Positions 12,853 through 23,274 of a DNA stretch of 64,000 bases are shown here, piece after piece (within the stretch, counting starts at the first letter, position 1; each line of letters begins with the position of its first letter). The notes under the pieces are model-generated. The model was given only the letters and a program-made list of their open reading frames with translations. It was not told where the DNA came from and searched no databases. The stretch covers positions 1,364,001 to 1,428,000 of the forward strand of contig JAGFBZ010000292.1 of assembly GCA_018398805.1 (NCBI GenBank). The letters run 5' to 3'. This DNA comes from Hirundichthys speculiger (taxonomy: Eukaryota > Chordata > Actinopteri > Beloniformes > Exocoetidae). The translations under genes were made by a program, and so were the position numbers.

Positions 12853-12860
12853 CTCTAATC
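12853..12860. repeat. 8-bp target-site duplication of the hAT MITE
   Basis: CTCTAATC, repeated exactly at 13085-13092. Confidence 0.93.
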
Positions 12861-13084
12861 CAGGGGTCTTCAACTCCAGTCCTTGAGAGCTTCAACCCTG
12901 CATATCTTAGATGTTTCCCTGCTTTAGTGCACCTGATTCACTTGCATAGGTAATTAACAGACTTGTGCAGGCCTGGATGATGAGCTGATGATGATCCACT
13001 CGTTTGAATCAGGTGCGCTGAAGCAGGGAAACATCTGAGACGTACAGGGTTGCAGCTCTGAAGGACTAGAGTTGAAGACCCCTG
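12861..13084. mobile_element. hAT-superfamily MITE (224 bp), hairpin-forming
   Basis: Terminal inverted repeats CAGGGGTCTTCAACTCCAGT and its near-complement at 13063-13084. They are flanked by a perfect 8-bp duplication CTCTAATC (12853-12860 and 13085-13092). The inverted similarity extends inward (e.g. CACCTGATTC against GAATCAGGTG), so most of the element is one large imperfect palindrome. Non-coding. Confidence 0.95.
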
Positions 13085-13092
13085 CTCTAATC

Positions 13093-13790
13093 CCTCTTGG
13101 CCTTCATGCTGCCACTTAATCGTGATATAAATGTATGATTGCTGATAAACTTTCAGTGCCTACCTGTACTTCATCCTCCACTGCCTTAGTGTGTACTTTC
13201 ACCTCTTCTATCAGTGTCAAACAAATCACCAGGTTTACCAAGGAAACTGCAGACACTCAGCAGCCTTGACATTTAGAGATGGTTGTAATAAGCTACGACC
13301 AAGCCGTGTGGTGATTAATGAGATATGAGGTGATGAAAATGAATAGTAAAGACAAGGCTGTACTATCGCCAACTTATAATATAGGTACACTCACCCCCAA
13401 CTGGATGGGAGGGTCTCCTACAGGTGGTTTTGTGAATTACAGAAGGTAATGATGCATAAGCCATCTTCTAATCTGCATCCTTAAAAGAAATAGAAATAAA
13501 ATCAAAGTATAGATGCTGCTTGTCATCTTTTATGCAAATGGAAATATAGGTTGCAGGTTGGATGAAAGCTATGTTACACCTGAGATGTTGGGATTTCAGG
13601 TGCCAGGTACCTAATCGAGCCTTGGATTAGGGACCAGAACTACTGTCAAACAGTTACCTTTTCCCAGTTAAAAAGTGAACGCTCCCAACCGGCTAGAGTG
13701 TACAATTTCATGGTCTTGTTCCACTAATTCGCCTTAAATCAGACATATTCTTACTTTTTTGGCCCTTATAGTTTGTAAAATATGTCCCAG
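13093..13790. other. No recognisable feature
   Basis: AT-rich DNA with no open frame of interest. Confidence 0.5.
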
Positions 13791-14185
13791 TTAAAGGTGG
13801 GGTGGGTGTTGTTTTTTTGCAACACTTTTTACAATATTGCCTGAAAACCTTTTCACATTTCCATTGCACCCACTGAAATAAAATGTTTGCAAAAAAAACT
13901 AAACATTTTGGTCCAGTCTAGAAGGTATAATCAGAGAAAAACTCTGACCAATCAAAAAAGTGATCATCACTATTTTGATTGGCTGCCTAATACGTCCATC
14001 AAATATCACCCCTCCCTCCCTATGGTTCATGCAGTCGTGAATCATGTGAAGGCGTGGTTTCGAGGGGTGAGCTGAAGAGGAGGAGGCGGAGCCTTTGGGA
14101 GGAGGGAGGGAGTGTATATTTTCAAAATCTCACTTGAGTTGGATTGCTGGAACCGTTTTTCAAACAACACCTACTCCACCTTTAA
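13791..14185. mobile_element. Non-autonomous TTAA-target DNA transposon
   Basis: TTAA followed by AGGTGGGGTGGGTGTTGTTT on the left. The right end is the inverted match (AGGTGGAGTAGGTGTTGTTT on the opposite strand; 18 of 20 identical), followed by TTAA. The TTAA duplication restricts the superfamily to piggyBac or Kolobok-type elements; the AGGTG terminus favours Kolobok. The 387-bp interior holds a G-rich stretch and no transposase. Confidence 0.85.
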
Positions 14186-14750
14186 ATTCACATTATGAAA
14201 TACAGCCCTCTTTCAGCCACCGAACATGTAATTTATATGCAGATTTGTCCTTACTCTTCTGTTTTTACAGCCAGAAATTGTGAACCAGCTGTGTTTTAGG
14301 GTGGATTTTCCACTCTTTTTTTTTCTTTTTCTCCCCTCATGCTGCACAACAGAGAAGTTAAACAGTGTTGCTAAAAAATCAGAGCACCGCTTGACACAGG
14401 GTATTTGTGTTCTGGCAACTTCCTTTGGTTGGATTACATTTTAAAAAAAGCTTAAAACATTAGCATGTGGCAATGGAGTTGTTTTAATCAAAATGTTGGA
14501 TTAAGGGCCTTATATGTGCACTTTGTGATATTATAAACATCTAATACAGTGCTTAACAATTCTAAAATATGTGCCACTTTATTCCTGAATTTATCTAGTG
14601 CACTGAGAAAAGCAGAGAAGGCTAAACTGCAGACAAGTTAAATCCTCAGTACATTTGTCATCCAAACAGACCAAAACAAACTCATATGTGAGTATGTGGA
14701 AGGCATTAAGAAGATCTCAGCCTTCTACTGATTCTGCCCTAATGATATTT
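14186..14750. other. No recognisable feature
   Basis: AT-rich DNA between two transposons. Confidence 0.5.
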
Positions 14751-14758
14751 GAGATATG
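14751..14758. repeat. 8-bp target-site duplication of the 1.65-kb hAT element
   Basis: GAGATATG, repeated exactly at 16408-16415. Confidence 0.93.
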
Positions 14759-15070
14759 CAAGGGCGTAACCACGCATTCTTTGGGGGGGTCGTGTCCCCC
14801 CCCAATACTGGGAAAATACCAATCTGTCCCCCCCAATATTATGTGTAAATATGTTTCCTCCTTTTATGAAACCTGGCTCAACAGTCCGTCTCTTGTTATT
14901 TCTGAATATTTACCGATCAATTTATCTCCGTTTATAAGGAACACTAAAGTGTGTGACCACCCCCCTCCCAGTTGTACACTTGGTTGCGCCCATTTAACGG
15001 CTCTCGGTTTGAAGCGGCTCCGACAGACGAAACAATAGAGAGCGTTGAATGTGAAAGAAAGGAGGGAGCA

Positions 15071-15127
15071 ATGTCTTTACCCAAAAAGCAGAAAAAACAG
15101 GACATACGAAGTTTTTTCAGACAGTAA
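15071..15127 (+). pseudogene. N-terminal transposase exon remnant of the hAT element
   Basis: Eighteen codons, rich in Lys and Gln and ending in SFFRQ, precede a stop. A GTAAGC overlaps the last codons (15124-15129), so in the parent element the exon probably ended at about 15123 and spliced onward. The basic start followed by an SFF motif is common to hAT transposases of this group (family knowledge). No BED finger or RNase H-like catalytic domain follows in this copy. Confidence 0.5.
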
Positions 15128-15379
15128 GCAACTAGATAGCTAAAGAGGAGTGATGTTGTCATACTGAGTGTGTTAAATTTTTTAATTAATTTGAAATATT
15201 TAACTCGTTAAAAAGGGCTCAGTTTGTTAGTTGAGCTAGTTAGCTTGAAGTGTAGCTTGACTGTATCATATGATATGATGTGTCTTCCGTGTGTGCTGCT
15301 GTTTTCTCTCTCCGTGTGTATGTGTGTGTGTAACGCTAGTAATACAAGCATAATATTCAATGTATCAAATTAAAAAGAT

Positions 15380-15968
15380 CCTCAGGGTCAGTTATTCTTC
15401 TGGTACAATAATAATATCTGGTCATAATGCAGGCAGCACAAAGAGACAGGGAGAGAGATGCTGTAAGGACAGGCCAGACAGGGACAGTCTCTGAAGACAT
15501 GGATGATCAGGTGAGACACTGGAATACAAGACTCAACAGCTTGATGACATTTGTTTTAACCTAAGCCTACGTGTCAGCAGTAAATAAAACTAGTAAGAAA
15601 AGCAGAATATTCTAAATAAAATTTTCCTCAGGGTCAGTTATTCTTCTGGTACAATAATACTATCTGGTCATAATGCAGGCAGCACAGAGAGACAGGGAGA
15701 GGGATGCTGTAAGGACAGGCCACAGGGACAGTCTCTGAAAACATGGATGATCAGGTGAGACACTGGAATACAAGACTCAACAGCTTGATGACATTTGTTT
15801 TAACCTAAGCCTACGTGTCAGCAGTAAATAAAACTAGTAAGAAAAGCAGAATATTCTAAATAAAATTTTCCTCAGGGTCAGTTATTCTTCTGGTACAATA
15901 ATAATATCTGGTCATAATGCAGGCAGCACAGAGAGACAGGGAGAGGGATGCTGTAACGACAGGCCACA
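15380..15968 (+). repeat. Tandem array, ~245-bp unit, 2.4 copies, inside the hAT element
   Basis: Units start at 15380, 15626 and 15870, each with CCTCAGGGTCAGTTATTCTT. The first contains an AG-flanked 78-nt block (15433-15510) ending before GTGAGA; it is open in one frame (26 codons). The second copy lacks 2 nt in this block and loses that frame. The third is cut after about 100 bp. The units are nearly identical, so the duplication is recent relative to the element. Confidence 0.9.
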
Positions 15969-16570
15969 CTATTTTTTTTAATGTCAAATGAATAAATCTG
16001 TATATATATATTCAATTAACATCAATATTTTACATTTAATTCTTTGTACAAATCTATGATTTCATTCACATTAAACGTTTCAGTGTAAATGTGCAGACAT
16101 TCATTTTGAGACAAATCAACAAAATACAAATTAACTTGGAATTAAAAGTCCATCGTGTGCTATGGACTTTTTGTTGTTCCAATCACAATATTTACATCAA
16201 CATGCTTTAGGCATGTAATTTTTCCCAGCTGGAAGCTATCCTATTCGCTACTATCTCAGAGAAATTGCAGACTATTCTTTTAAATGTGATTTCAGATGGT
16301 CAATAAATAAAAATCACAGAACTGTGGGAAATGCACCTTTAAAAAAAATTCTGGGGGAGGGCTCTCATTTGGACCCCCCCAATGTCTATACCATGGTTAC
16401 GCCCTTGGAGATATGAAATCAAAGAGAACATATTCTTATCACTGTCTGACTTGTAACAGCAACAAACAAGCTTATTGAACTAATTACACCTTAAGTTTAC
16501 ACATATTAAAACATTAATGAAGGGGTATCAATTATAATTTTGCTGTGTTGCGCAAGAATGAATGTATGTG

Positions 16571-17546
16571 CAGGGTTTCCTGCAGGAAAAAACTTTGGCC
16601 GGGGGGGGGGTTCAAGCCGAGAACGGTAGCCGAGAACCAAAAAAAAAAGGATAAATTACTTAATTAATTAGATTGTTCAATTATTATTTTTGCCCTCAAA
16701 ATATGAAAGAAGTTGCTTAACAACAAACCCACAAACATGATGATGGAAAACACTATAAAGTGTAGGCCACCTCAGTTTCTTAACTAAAAGACTATGTCTC
16801 ATTTACTCTACTACTGATCAATTGCATACCAGTAAATTACATAGTAGGCGTTACCTTTTTGACTGGGCGGACTGGTCATCAATCACCTCAGAGTGACAGT
16901 TGTCAACTGAAGCTACGTGAGCTTGGAGTCCAGATGACAGGCAGTGCGCCCATTGGTCTTTATTTATTTAGTTAGTTAGTTTAAATACCTAATGTTCTTT
17001 TTTTTCTTTTATAGACAAAGTTAAACATAATGTTGATTAGTGTGTGCGTGTGTCACTTTAATGAATTGTCGAACCAAAAAAAAAAAAAAACGGCAGTGAG
17101 AAGTCGCACTGTCTGGTCAAAACAAAAGCACCGGGTCTATTACGAATAAAGTTTACCAGAATCTCTACTGACTATAAATAATTACGGACCGACATAAAAG
17201 TGAGCGGAGGAAAACTTGTATTGAAGTGAGACGAGACGTGAGCTGTCAAACGTGAGTGATCGACATTGAGGTTATCACTGTGTGTGTGTGTGTGAAAGAG
17301 AGAGAGAGAGGTGGCCCAGAATGCACTGCAGGCAAACAGCGCAGCACTAGAAAATCAACATTAATTCCTTATAACACAAACCTATGTGCGCTGATCAGTT
17401 CTCAAGCGCTGCCGTGTCGCTTGCATGCATTGCATTTTTTTTTTTTTTTTGCCCGACATTTTTTTTTTCCCGACATTGTAGCCCGGGCGCTCGAGATTTC
17501 AGGCCGGGCGGGGCGCCTGGCCAGATAAGGTCTGCAGGAAACCCTG
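16571..17546. mobile_element. hAT-like element (about 976 bp) with CAGGGTTTCCTGCA ends
   Basis: The left end CAGGGTTTCCTGCAG is the exact inverse of CTGCAGGAAACCCTG at the right. Flanks are TGTATGTG and ATGTGTGC, so any 8-bp duplication has decayed or the ends are slightly misplaced. The interior is non-coding, with a GGCCGGGGGG run near each end, an (A)14 tract, a (TG)n(AG)n tract at 17279-17310 and T-runs at 17437-17468. Class is inferred from the CAGGG terminus. Confidence 0.75.
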
Positions 17547-18112
17547 ATGTGTGCAGCATGAGACACAACATGAACGTAGCATAGTGCCAATTACCACAAT
17601 AAACTGACTTCACTTGCAATATAAAGTACTCAAACAGTCAGTCTGTAAAACAGATTCATTACATTTAAGAAGCTCATTAGGTTAATGATGATTATTGTAA
17701 ACAGGATTAATGTGATGACGCATTTCTCATTCATTACTCACTTAACTATTTACTTCTCAACTGACTGCATCCAAAGGTCAGGGACAGCAAGTATGTAATG
17801 TTTCTAACTTTGACTTAATGAGAAATATTTAGAATTTAGAAACTAAAGAAAAACAAACAAAAAAATAACAAATAAAGAAAAACATCACATAAAATAAGAA
17901 AGACATGATCATGTTTTTGTTGTACCTTAGACCTTGCTAAATAATGAGGAACCACTAACACTCTTCCGGGGCTTTGGAGACTTGTGCCATTTTTTTTTTT
18001 TTAATTTAATTTTGGGAAGTTGTAGCCTTTATTTGCAGTGAACAGGAGACAGAAACCTCGGCAGAGAGAGTGGGGAAGACATGCAGCAAACGGTTGCAGG
18101 TTCGACCTGCCC
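17547..18112. other. AT-rich stretch with a short repeat fragment
   Basis: A segment at about 18020-18112 (ACAGGAGACAGAAACC ... GCAGGTTCGACCTGCC) resembles a degenerate dispersed fish repeat. It contains a tRNA B-box-like GGTTCGACCT but no A box. No coding region. Confidence 0.45.
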
Positions 18113-18552
18113 TTTCTAGTTTAAAAACCGGAAGTCCACCAATGCTGCCATATTTTGGGGGCTTAATTCATCAAGCTTGTTTGTATATTTTGTCGGGCTG
18201 CTGCTTGACCGCAGTAATTTGCTGACGGTCCCTAAACTCCACGGCAGCAGCGAGGTACTCAGAAGGACATTCAGTGCTGTTCCTTAGAGTTTTAGCCACA
18301 CTCACTGAGCTTGGAGCGTTGATGACACTTGTGAAATGTCCTGGCATACTTATATCTACAAAATGATACCAACCTGGATGAAATCGGTGCCGTTTTAATG
18401 ACGCTATTAAAGTTTAAAGGGAAAAAAAAAACAAGCGAATGTTGGATGTGAAACTAACTTTACCGCGCCCCTGCGAATTATATATGAACCGATCATTTCA
18501 CATATCATATCCTCATATTTACCGTCATATTTACAGAAACGTGTGTGCGTTA
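18113..18552 (+). repeat. Dispersed repeat unit, copy 1 (partner at 40151-40664)
   Basis: From TTTAAAAACC to ACAGAAACGTGTGTGCG this matches 40151-40664 in the same orientation at roughly 85-90% by eye, with small indels. The shared part includes the CTACAAAATGATACCAACC stretch. This copy has no TAGGG transposon ends, whereas the second is enclosed by them. Function and class are unknown, and no long frame is conserved in both copies. Confidence 0.85.
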
Positions 18553-19327
18553 GACTATATCAGCGATGCTCATATAAACGGTGCCCACCTCTACGTTGCC
18601 AGCTGATGCACAACTTCCAAGCTTCCTGCTAAATTCTAAATTCTGTTCCTGCCACAACCCCCAGCATGCACCTGGAGGCTCCAACTCTGAGAGTCAACAC
18701 AGGAAGGTTAAGTTGCTGTTCATCACTCCCAACCTTTTAATGTAGGTAATTTCTGCGGGGAGGGATGATTTTAGAGCCTCGACATCACCCTATTGTTAAC
18801 ATGATCTGAGCACCAGTCATCTGACTGATATGTTTTTAAAGGTACCGAAGGAAAGACGCTGAACAAAGTATAAAATAAACACAAAGCACAAAGAAAAGGC
18901 TTGCAATTTTCTTCTTAGCTGCAAATCAAAAATGTTGTGTAATCCATTATGTGGATTTACAAAAAGAAACAAGGAGGCCAGTCAAGGGGAAGAAAATCAA
19001 CAGATGGTGAGAGTGTTGGAAAAATCTGAGACAATCAGAACTGGACAACCAGCTCCATCGAGAGACAATAAAGAACACCTTTCAAGGTTTTCCTTAAAGT
19101 AAAAAAAAAGAACTAGTGTGGGCGACAGTAAAAATTAACTATGTACATAGGCTCTGACACATCTGAACTTTCTATTTTAATGTTTTGTTTCATTACATAA
19201 TGCTGCACACCATTTTTGTCACATTTTTGCAATGAATAAAGATTTAAGAAATTGTTTTATTTTTGTCAACTTCCATAGATTACATCAACTATAATGTTCC
19301 TTTTAATGACCTTTATATATATATATA
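18553..19327. other. No recognisable feature
   Basis: AT-rich DNA with no open frame of interest. Confidence 0.5.
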
Positions 19328-19392
19328 CAACTGAACTGGAAGGAATTTAATGTTAGATGCTGTCAAATGCATTTAGCTGTATTATTTTAGTT

Positions 19393-19476
<84 letters not shown>

Positions 19477-19546
19477 ATATAAACTAGAATAATACAGCTA
19501 AATGCATTTGACAGCATCTAACATTAAATTCCTTCCAGTTCAGTTG
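19328..19546. repeat. Long inverted repeat with (AT)n core
   Basis: Arms of ~70 bp (19328-19397 and 19477-19546) are inverse complements with a single visible mismatch. They are separated by ~80 bp of alternating AT/TA. The left arm starts CAACTGAACTGGAAGG and the right arm ends CCTTCCAGTTCAGTTG. It can extrude as a cruciform. No target duplication is evident, so it could be a palindromic MITE or a microsatellite-driven duplication. Confidence 0.95.
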
Positions 19547-21169
19547 TGATGATTGTTTTTTGTGAGCGGGAGCAGAGGCTTAAAGATCTATCGATTTAAA
19601 ACTGGCACTGCCTCGCCTCTACTCTTCATCTACTTTTCTTCCTCTGCTGTTTCAGTCATTTATCCCCCCCCCCCCACCCCTTTACATCCCTCAATTTGAT
19701 CAAACTTTTTACTTTAAACTCAGACTCCTCTTCAATCTCAAAACTTTCAATTTTACTGTATTTCCCCTCTGTTACCTTCATCCCTCGGTAATCTTTCTCT
19801 TGCTTGTCTGTAAATCCCCGTGACTGTGAGAGAATGAGACACAGGATGCCAAAGGCCATCCGGCTGAATCATTCTTCCATTGCGCTCACTCTGGGATTGT
19901 CTACTTTAGCGCGCCCGCAGGCACAGAAAGCTCAGGAGAAAGAGTGAGGAGGAAGAGATAAGAATCCCATCTACACTTAGTCAGTTTCTTTTTCACCTTT
20001 GTTTGTCATTTGCTAACAACATTACATCTCACCCTATCAATTACCATAAGTTTAACCATCCTACATGTTGCAGTCCTACGCATGAGTGTTGGCTGGTTTA
20101 AAGAGACTGTCTTTTAATACCTGCTTTATTAAAGCCTGCAGCTTCCACAGTGTGATGATTTCAATTTTAGACAAGCCAGAGGAATTCTGGTTGTGGATTG
20201 CAATTACAGAGCAGGATCTTGTTCATACAGTTTCTGTTTATTACAAGTCAGTGCTTAGAGCTTTGCAAATAAACTGTAATAATGAACTCGAACTTTTGCT
20301 TTGGCTGTGAATCTCTGACTTGAGCACACGTCAGGCAGCATATTGCTTTTACATGCTCTGCATTTCTTTCTATGTTCTCAGTCTCTGCATTGATGGGCTG
20401 GTTGTGCCATTCTCACATTTGTTTCATTCATTAGTGTTCTTGTATTTCTTCACAAACATCTGCATTAACATCTGTGTAATAATAACAAGCTATGTTCATG
20501 TCTTTCCCATCTTCATGTTCATGGCGCTGGAATTTCTCTTCCCCACCTCTCAAAATAGCTTAATAACCAGCAACATGAAATTAATCTAGTTGTAATGTTC
20601 ATAATGAGATGTTCTGATGCAGAGTGGTACTGACCAACATAAAGTGTCATGTTGTGATTTATTAGACTTTTCCATCGATAACCAAATAAATGCTGTCTTT
20701 TAGCTTTCGTTAATAAGAGGGAATATTTAATCTTTTTTGTGTTTTTAAATCTTAATTTTTCATAACTAAAAATGAAAGTTAAGTAAAAGTCTCAGACATT
20801 AAGGCTAGTTGCAAAAGTGGGTGGAGCCATGCTCTTTAGGCCTGGCCGCCATGTTTGTCCACTAACATGAATTCTGTGCTAATGTTTCCAGTCCCACTGG
20901 AAATTCTAGCTATTCATGTCTGCCAGATCTAATGGGATAATATATCTTTTCTGGGCTGTTATCTGTTTTAAAATAGGTATCACTCTCCTATCATTGTCAT
21001 TTAAAAAAAATCCAACCAATGTTTCTGAATTAAATGCTCATTCAGGCTGGTTTATTTGTTGAACTAATTCACTAGTTGATCTGGACCACTCTGAGTTCAG
21101 ATTCTGTTTCCTTTATTGCATCTTTTTTCATTTCCTTTAGGGATCAGTGAATCTCTTTGGTCTTCCTCC
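19547..21169. other. No recognisable feature
   Basis: Contains a (C)10 run at 19665-19675 and AT-rich DNA. No exon or repeat end was identified. Confidence 0.5.
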
Positions 21170-21445
21170 AGGCCTCCTCTCTGGCAGGTCCAGCCTCATC
21201 ATCCTTCTACTAATAAATATCCACTATCCCTCCTCTGTTCATGTCCAAACCATCTCAGTCTGGTCTCTCTGACTTTTTCTCCTAAACATCTAACATGTGC
21301 TGTCCCTCTGAAGTTCTCATTCCTGATCCTATCCATCCTCGTCACTCCCAAAGAGAACCTCAACGTTTTAATCTCTGATACCTCCAACTCTGCTTCCTGT
21401 CTTTTTGCTTTTTTAAAACACAATTTCCCGTGTGCCGTCAGCATT
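21170..21445 (-). pseudogene. LINE ORF2 C-terminal fragment (RTE-like)
   Basis: The minus-strand frame of about 80 codons carries LRFSLGVTRMDRIRNE and LRWFGHEQRRDSGYL. These match the conserved C-terminal segment after the reverse transcriptase in a widespread RTE-type LINE of fish. The frame is open here but lacks the RT and endonuclease domains, so it is a 5'-truncated dead copy. It differs from the 2938-3886 family. Confidence 0.75.
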
Positions 21446-22208
21446 TTATTAACTTATCAAAAATGATCACAGCTTAGAATTCATCGATTCATATGGAGTA
21501 AAACACGTTTCATAAGTGTAACCGGACCATTTTTTTTTGCTTTCTCTCCCCTCGCTGGTGAATTTTGAATGAATGTGCAGCAATCTGTCTGCATCGTAAC
21601 ATAACCATGAGAACTGAATTTCTTTTAACCAACGTTCAAGTGAACCAGTTTTTTAGAGAGACCAGAGTTAATCGTCCCATCAAACATGGATTTTCATACC
21701 AGAACCTCTCTCTTTTATAGATTACACTTCAAAAAAAAAAAAGAAAAGAAAAAGAAATAAACACTAAATTCTAGTTGAAAATTATCCGTCCATGCACCGA
21801 GGTATTTTTACTTGATGAAAACAAAAAAAATTGTGGTTTTGATCTGGAGGTGTCCAAGGATTTTATGTTTTCTTTTTTTTTATGAATTTTAGATAAAATA
21901 ACCTAAAGACAGACCTGCCAAAGTACAGGAAAAAATGAAAAACACTAAAAATTAACATAAAAAACAGGTGAACTCAAATGTCTGGAACACGATGCTTGTA
22001 TTAACAATAATTTACTAAGTTTAAGATATCCCGGCTGATTAATGAATGGAAGACATGTTCATGGTAAATTTAAGAGTATACATGGACTCAATATAAGTTA
22101 TATTTAAAACAAGATAAATAATCTTGTATTTCCAGATTGAAGACTTTAAATCTCAGGACAGTGTGTAGTATCTGCTAGTATGTATCCAATTAATTTCTAT
22201 ACATACTT
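21446..22208. other. No recognisable feature
   Basis: AT-rich DNA with A-runs (21731-21760). Confidence 0.5.
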
Positions 22209-22485
22209 CAGTCCCATTCAGTCCCCACAGGGTTCTGCTGGAGCCTGTCCCAGCTGTCACCAGGCCAAAGGCAGGGTGCTCCCTGGATACGTCACCAGTT
22301 CATCACAGGGCAACACAGAGACACACCAGGCAAACAACCGTATATGCTCACTCTTCTACGGTCAGTTTAGGATAAGCAGTCGTGATTTTTGACTGTGGGG
22401 AAAAGCTGAAGAACACAGAGGAAACCCACACAAGCACAGAAGGACAAGAAAAATACAAACTCCACACAGAAAGGGACTGGCAGAA
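22209..22485 (-). repeat. SINE/L2-tail fragment
   Basis: Contains GGAGCCTGTCCCAGCTGTCA, CACCAGTTCATCACAGGGC and AAACTCCACACAGAAAGG in the order seen at 57868-58194, so it is the same family in the same (reverse) orientation. It is more diverged, lacks both the tRNA head and the ATGG tail, and has no clear target duplication. Confidence 0.75.
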
Positions 22486-22556
22486 AACACCTGGGATTAT
22501 ATAGCAACATAAGATGCTCTAAAAGTATTCAGTATTGACTAATCTTTGCTCTGAAC

Positions 22557-22561
22557 CTGCC
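22557..22561. repeat. 5-bp target-site duplication of the BEL/Pao element (left copy)
   Basis: CTGCC, identical to 30040-30044. A 5-bp duplication is usual for BEL/Pao integrases. Confidence 0.93.
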
Positions 22562-22980
22562 TGTTATGGCAGCAGATCCAATATCTGTGTCATTCGGTGG
22601 AGCACTTTGAAAAGAATGGACTCGAGCAAGCTGGGTTCTTGATAAACAAAAAATCTTTATCCAAAAAAGTAGGTTAACAAAAAAGGGTATCCAAATACAA
22701 TTTCCTTGATAAAAAAGTTACACAGCAAGCACGGGCAAAAAACTATATACATCCGTGCTCCATTAGAATGCTTCTGACTTTTTTCACCGCGGTGCGTCTT
22801 CCTTCTTTTTCGCTTTCAAAATAAAAGTCTTAAATATATATGACCGTTAAATTACTTTTAACTTACAGTAAACCTGTCTTATATGAAACAAAGCTAAATT
22901 GACTAAACATTAATATGAATTCTAATATTCTTTTAAACTATATTTTAAAACATTTCCCAAATATCCTCATGGCTCTAACA
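22562..22980 (-). repeat. 3' LTR of the BEL/Pao element
   Basis: 419 bp with a TGTTA/TAACA terminal inverted repeat. It differs from the other LTR at five substitutions (four near its left end within the first ~95 bp, one in the T-run near 22780) and at no indels. Confidence 0.96.
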
Positions 22981-22992
22981 CTCCGGCCCCTA
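22981..22992 (-). promoter_or_regulatory. Polypurine tract next to the 3' LTR
   Basis: On the element's coding strand the bases just upstream of the 3' LTR read AGGGGCCGGAG. This is a purine-rich tract in the position where plus-strand DNA synthesis is primed in LTR retrotransposons. It is inferred from position and composition. Confidence 0.6.
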
Positions 22993-23138
22993 ATTGTATA
23001 GGCAGGATGAATAACAATTACAAACAACAAATAGAGCCTTACATCTATCAATTCCACATTTACTGTACTGTAAATGTTAATTACTCTATCAATCATATGT
23101 CAAACTATAAAGTCCATCAGCTGCCGGTCTTCCTGGAC
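22993..23138 (-). other. 3' untranslated segment of the BEL/Pao element
   Basis: About 146 bp of AT-rich, non-coding sequence lie between the end of pol and the polypurine tract. There is no room for an envelope gene. Confidence 0.7.
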
Positions 23139-23274
23139 TCATTCAGCTTCCTGCAAAAGACAAAGCTTGTTAGTTGGCCTATCTAATAAGCTGGACTTGG
23201 TTTGAACTTGAACTCTTCGAACGGCTCCTCTTGAGTCTGGGTAAGTCTGCCGGATTCTTCCTGTCAGCCAGGCA
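23139..23274 (-). pseudogene. pol: pol C-terminus, out of frame with the rest of integrase
   Basis: Downstream of the last frame change, a segment of ~45 codons continues the integrase C-terminal region (WLTGRIRQTYPDSRGAVRRV) and ends with a normal stop at 23139. This part of BEL/Pao Pol forms a small beta-rich domain that helps integrase bind DNA (family knowledge). It lies in a different frame from the 682-codon block upstream; the junction is at about 23268-23280, next to a GGGG run on the + strand. Confidence 0.8.

Larger units (their letters stand above)
14759..16407 (+). mobile_element. hAT-superfamily element (1649 bp) with internal tandem duplication
   Basis: Terminal inverted repeats CAAGGGCGTAACCA and TGGTTACGCCCTTG, with a perfect 8-bp duplication GAGATATG (14751-14758 and 16408-16415). 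G- and C-runs lie just inside both ends. An ATG at 15071 opens a basic 18-codon frame beginning MSLPKKQKKQDIRSFFRQ, typical of the N-terminus of some fish hAT transposases. A GTAAGC splice-donor-like site follows at 15124. Most of the transposase is missing. The middle is occupied by 2.4 copies of a ~245-bp unit (15380-15968), each carrying a 78-nt block flanked by AG and GTGAGA. The intact target duplication argues for a recent insertion of an already deleted copy. Confidence 0.93.

Noticed and set aside
22993..23138. Possible envelope gene in the BEL/Pao element
   Set aside because: Only ~146 non-coding bases lie between the end of integrase and the polypurine tract.
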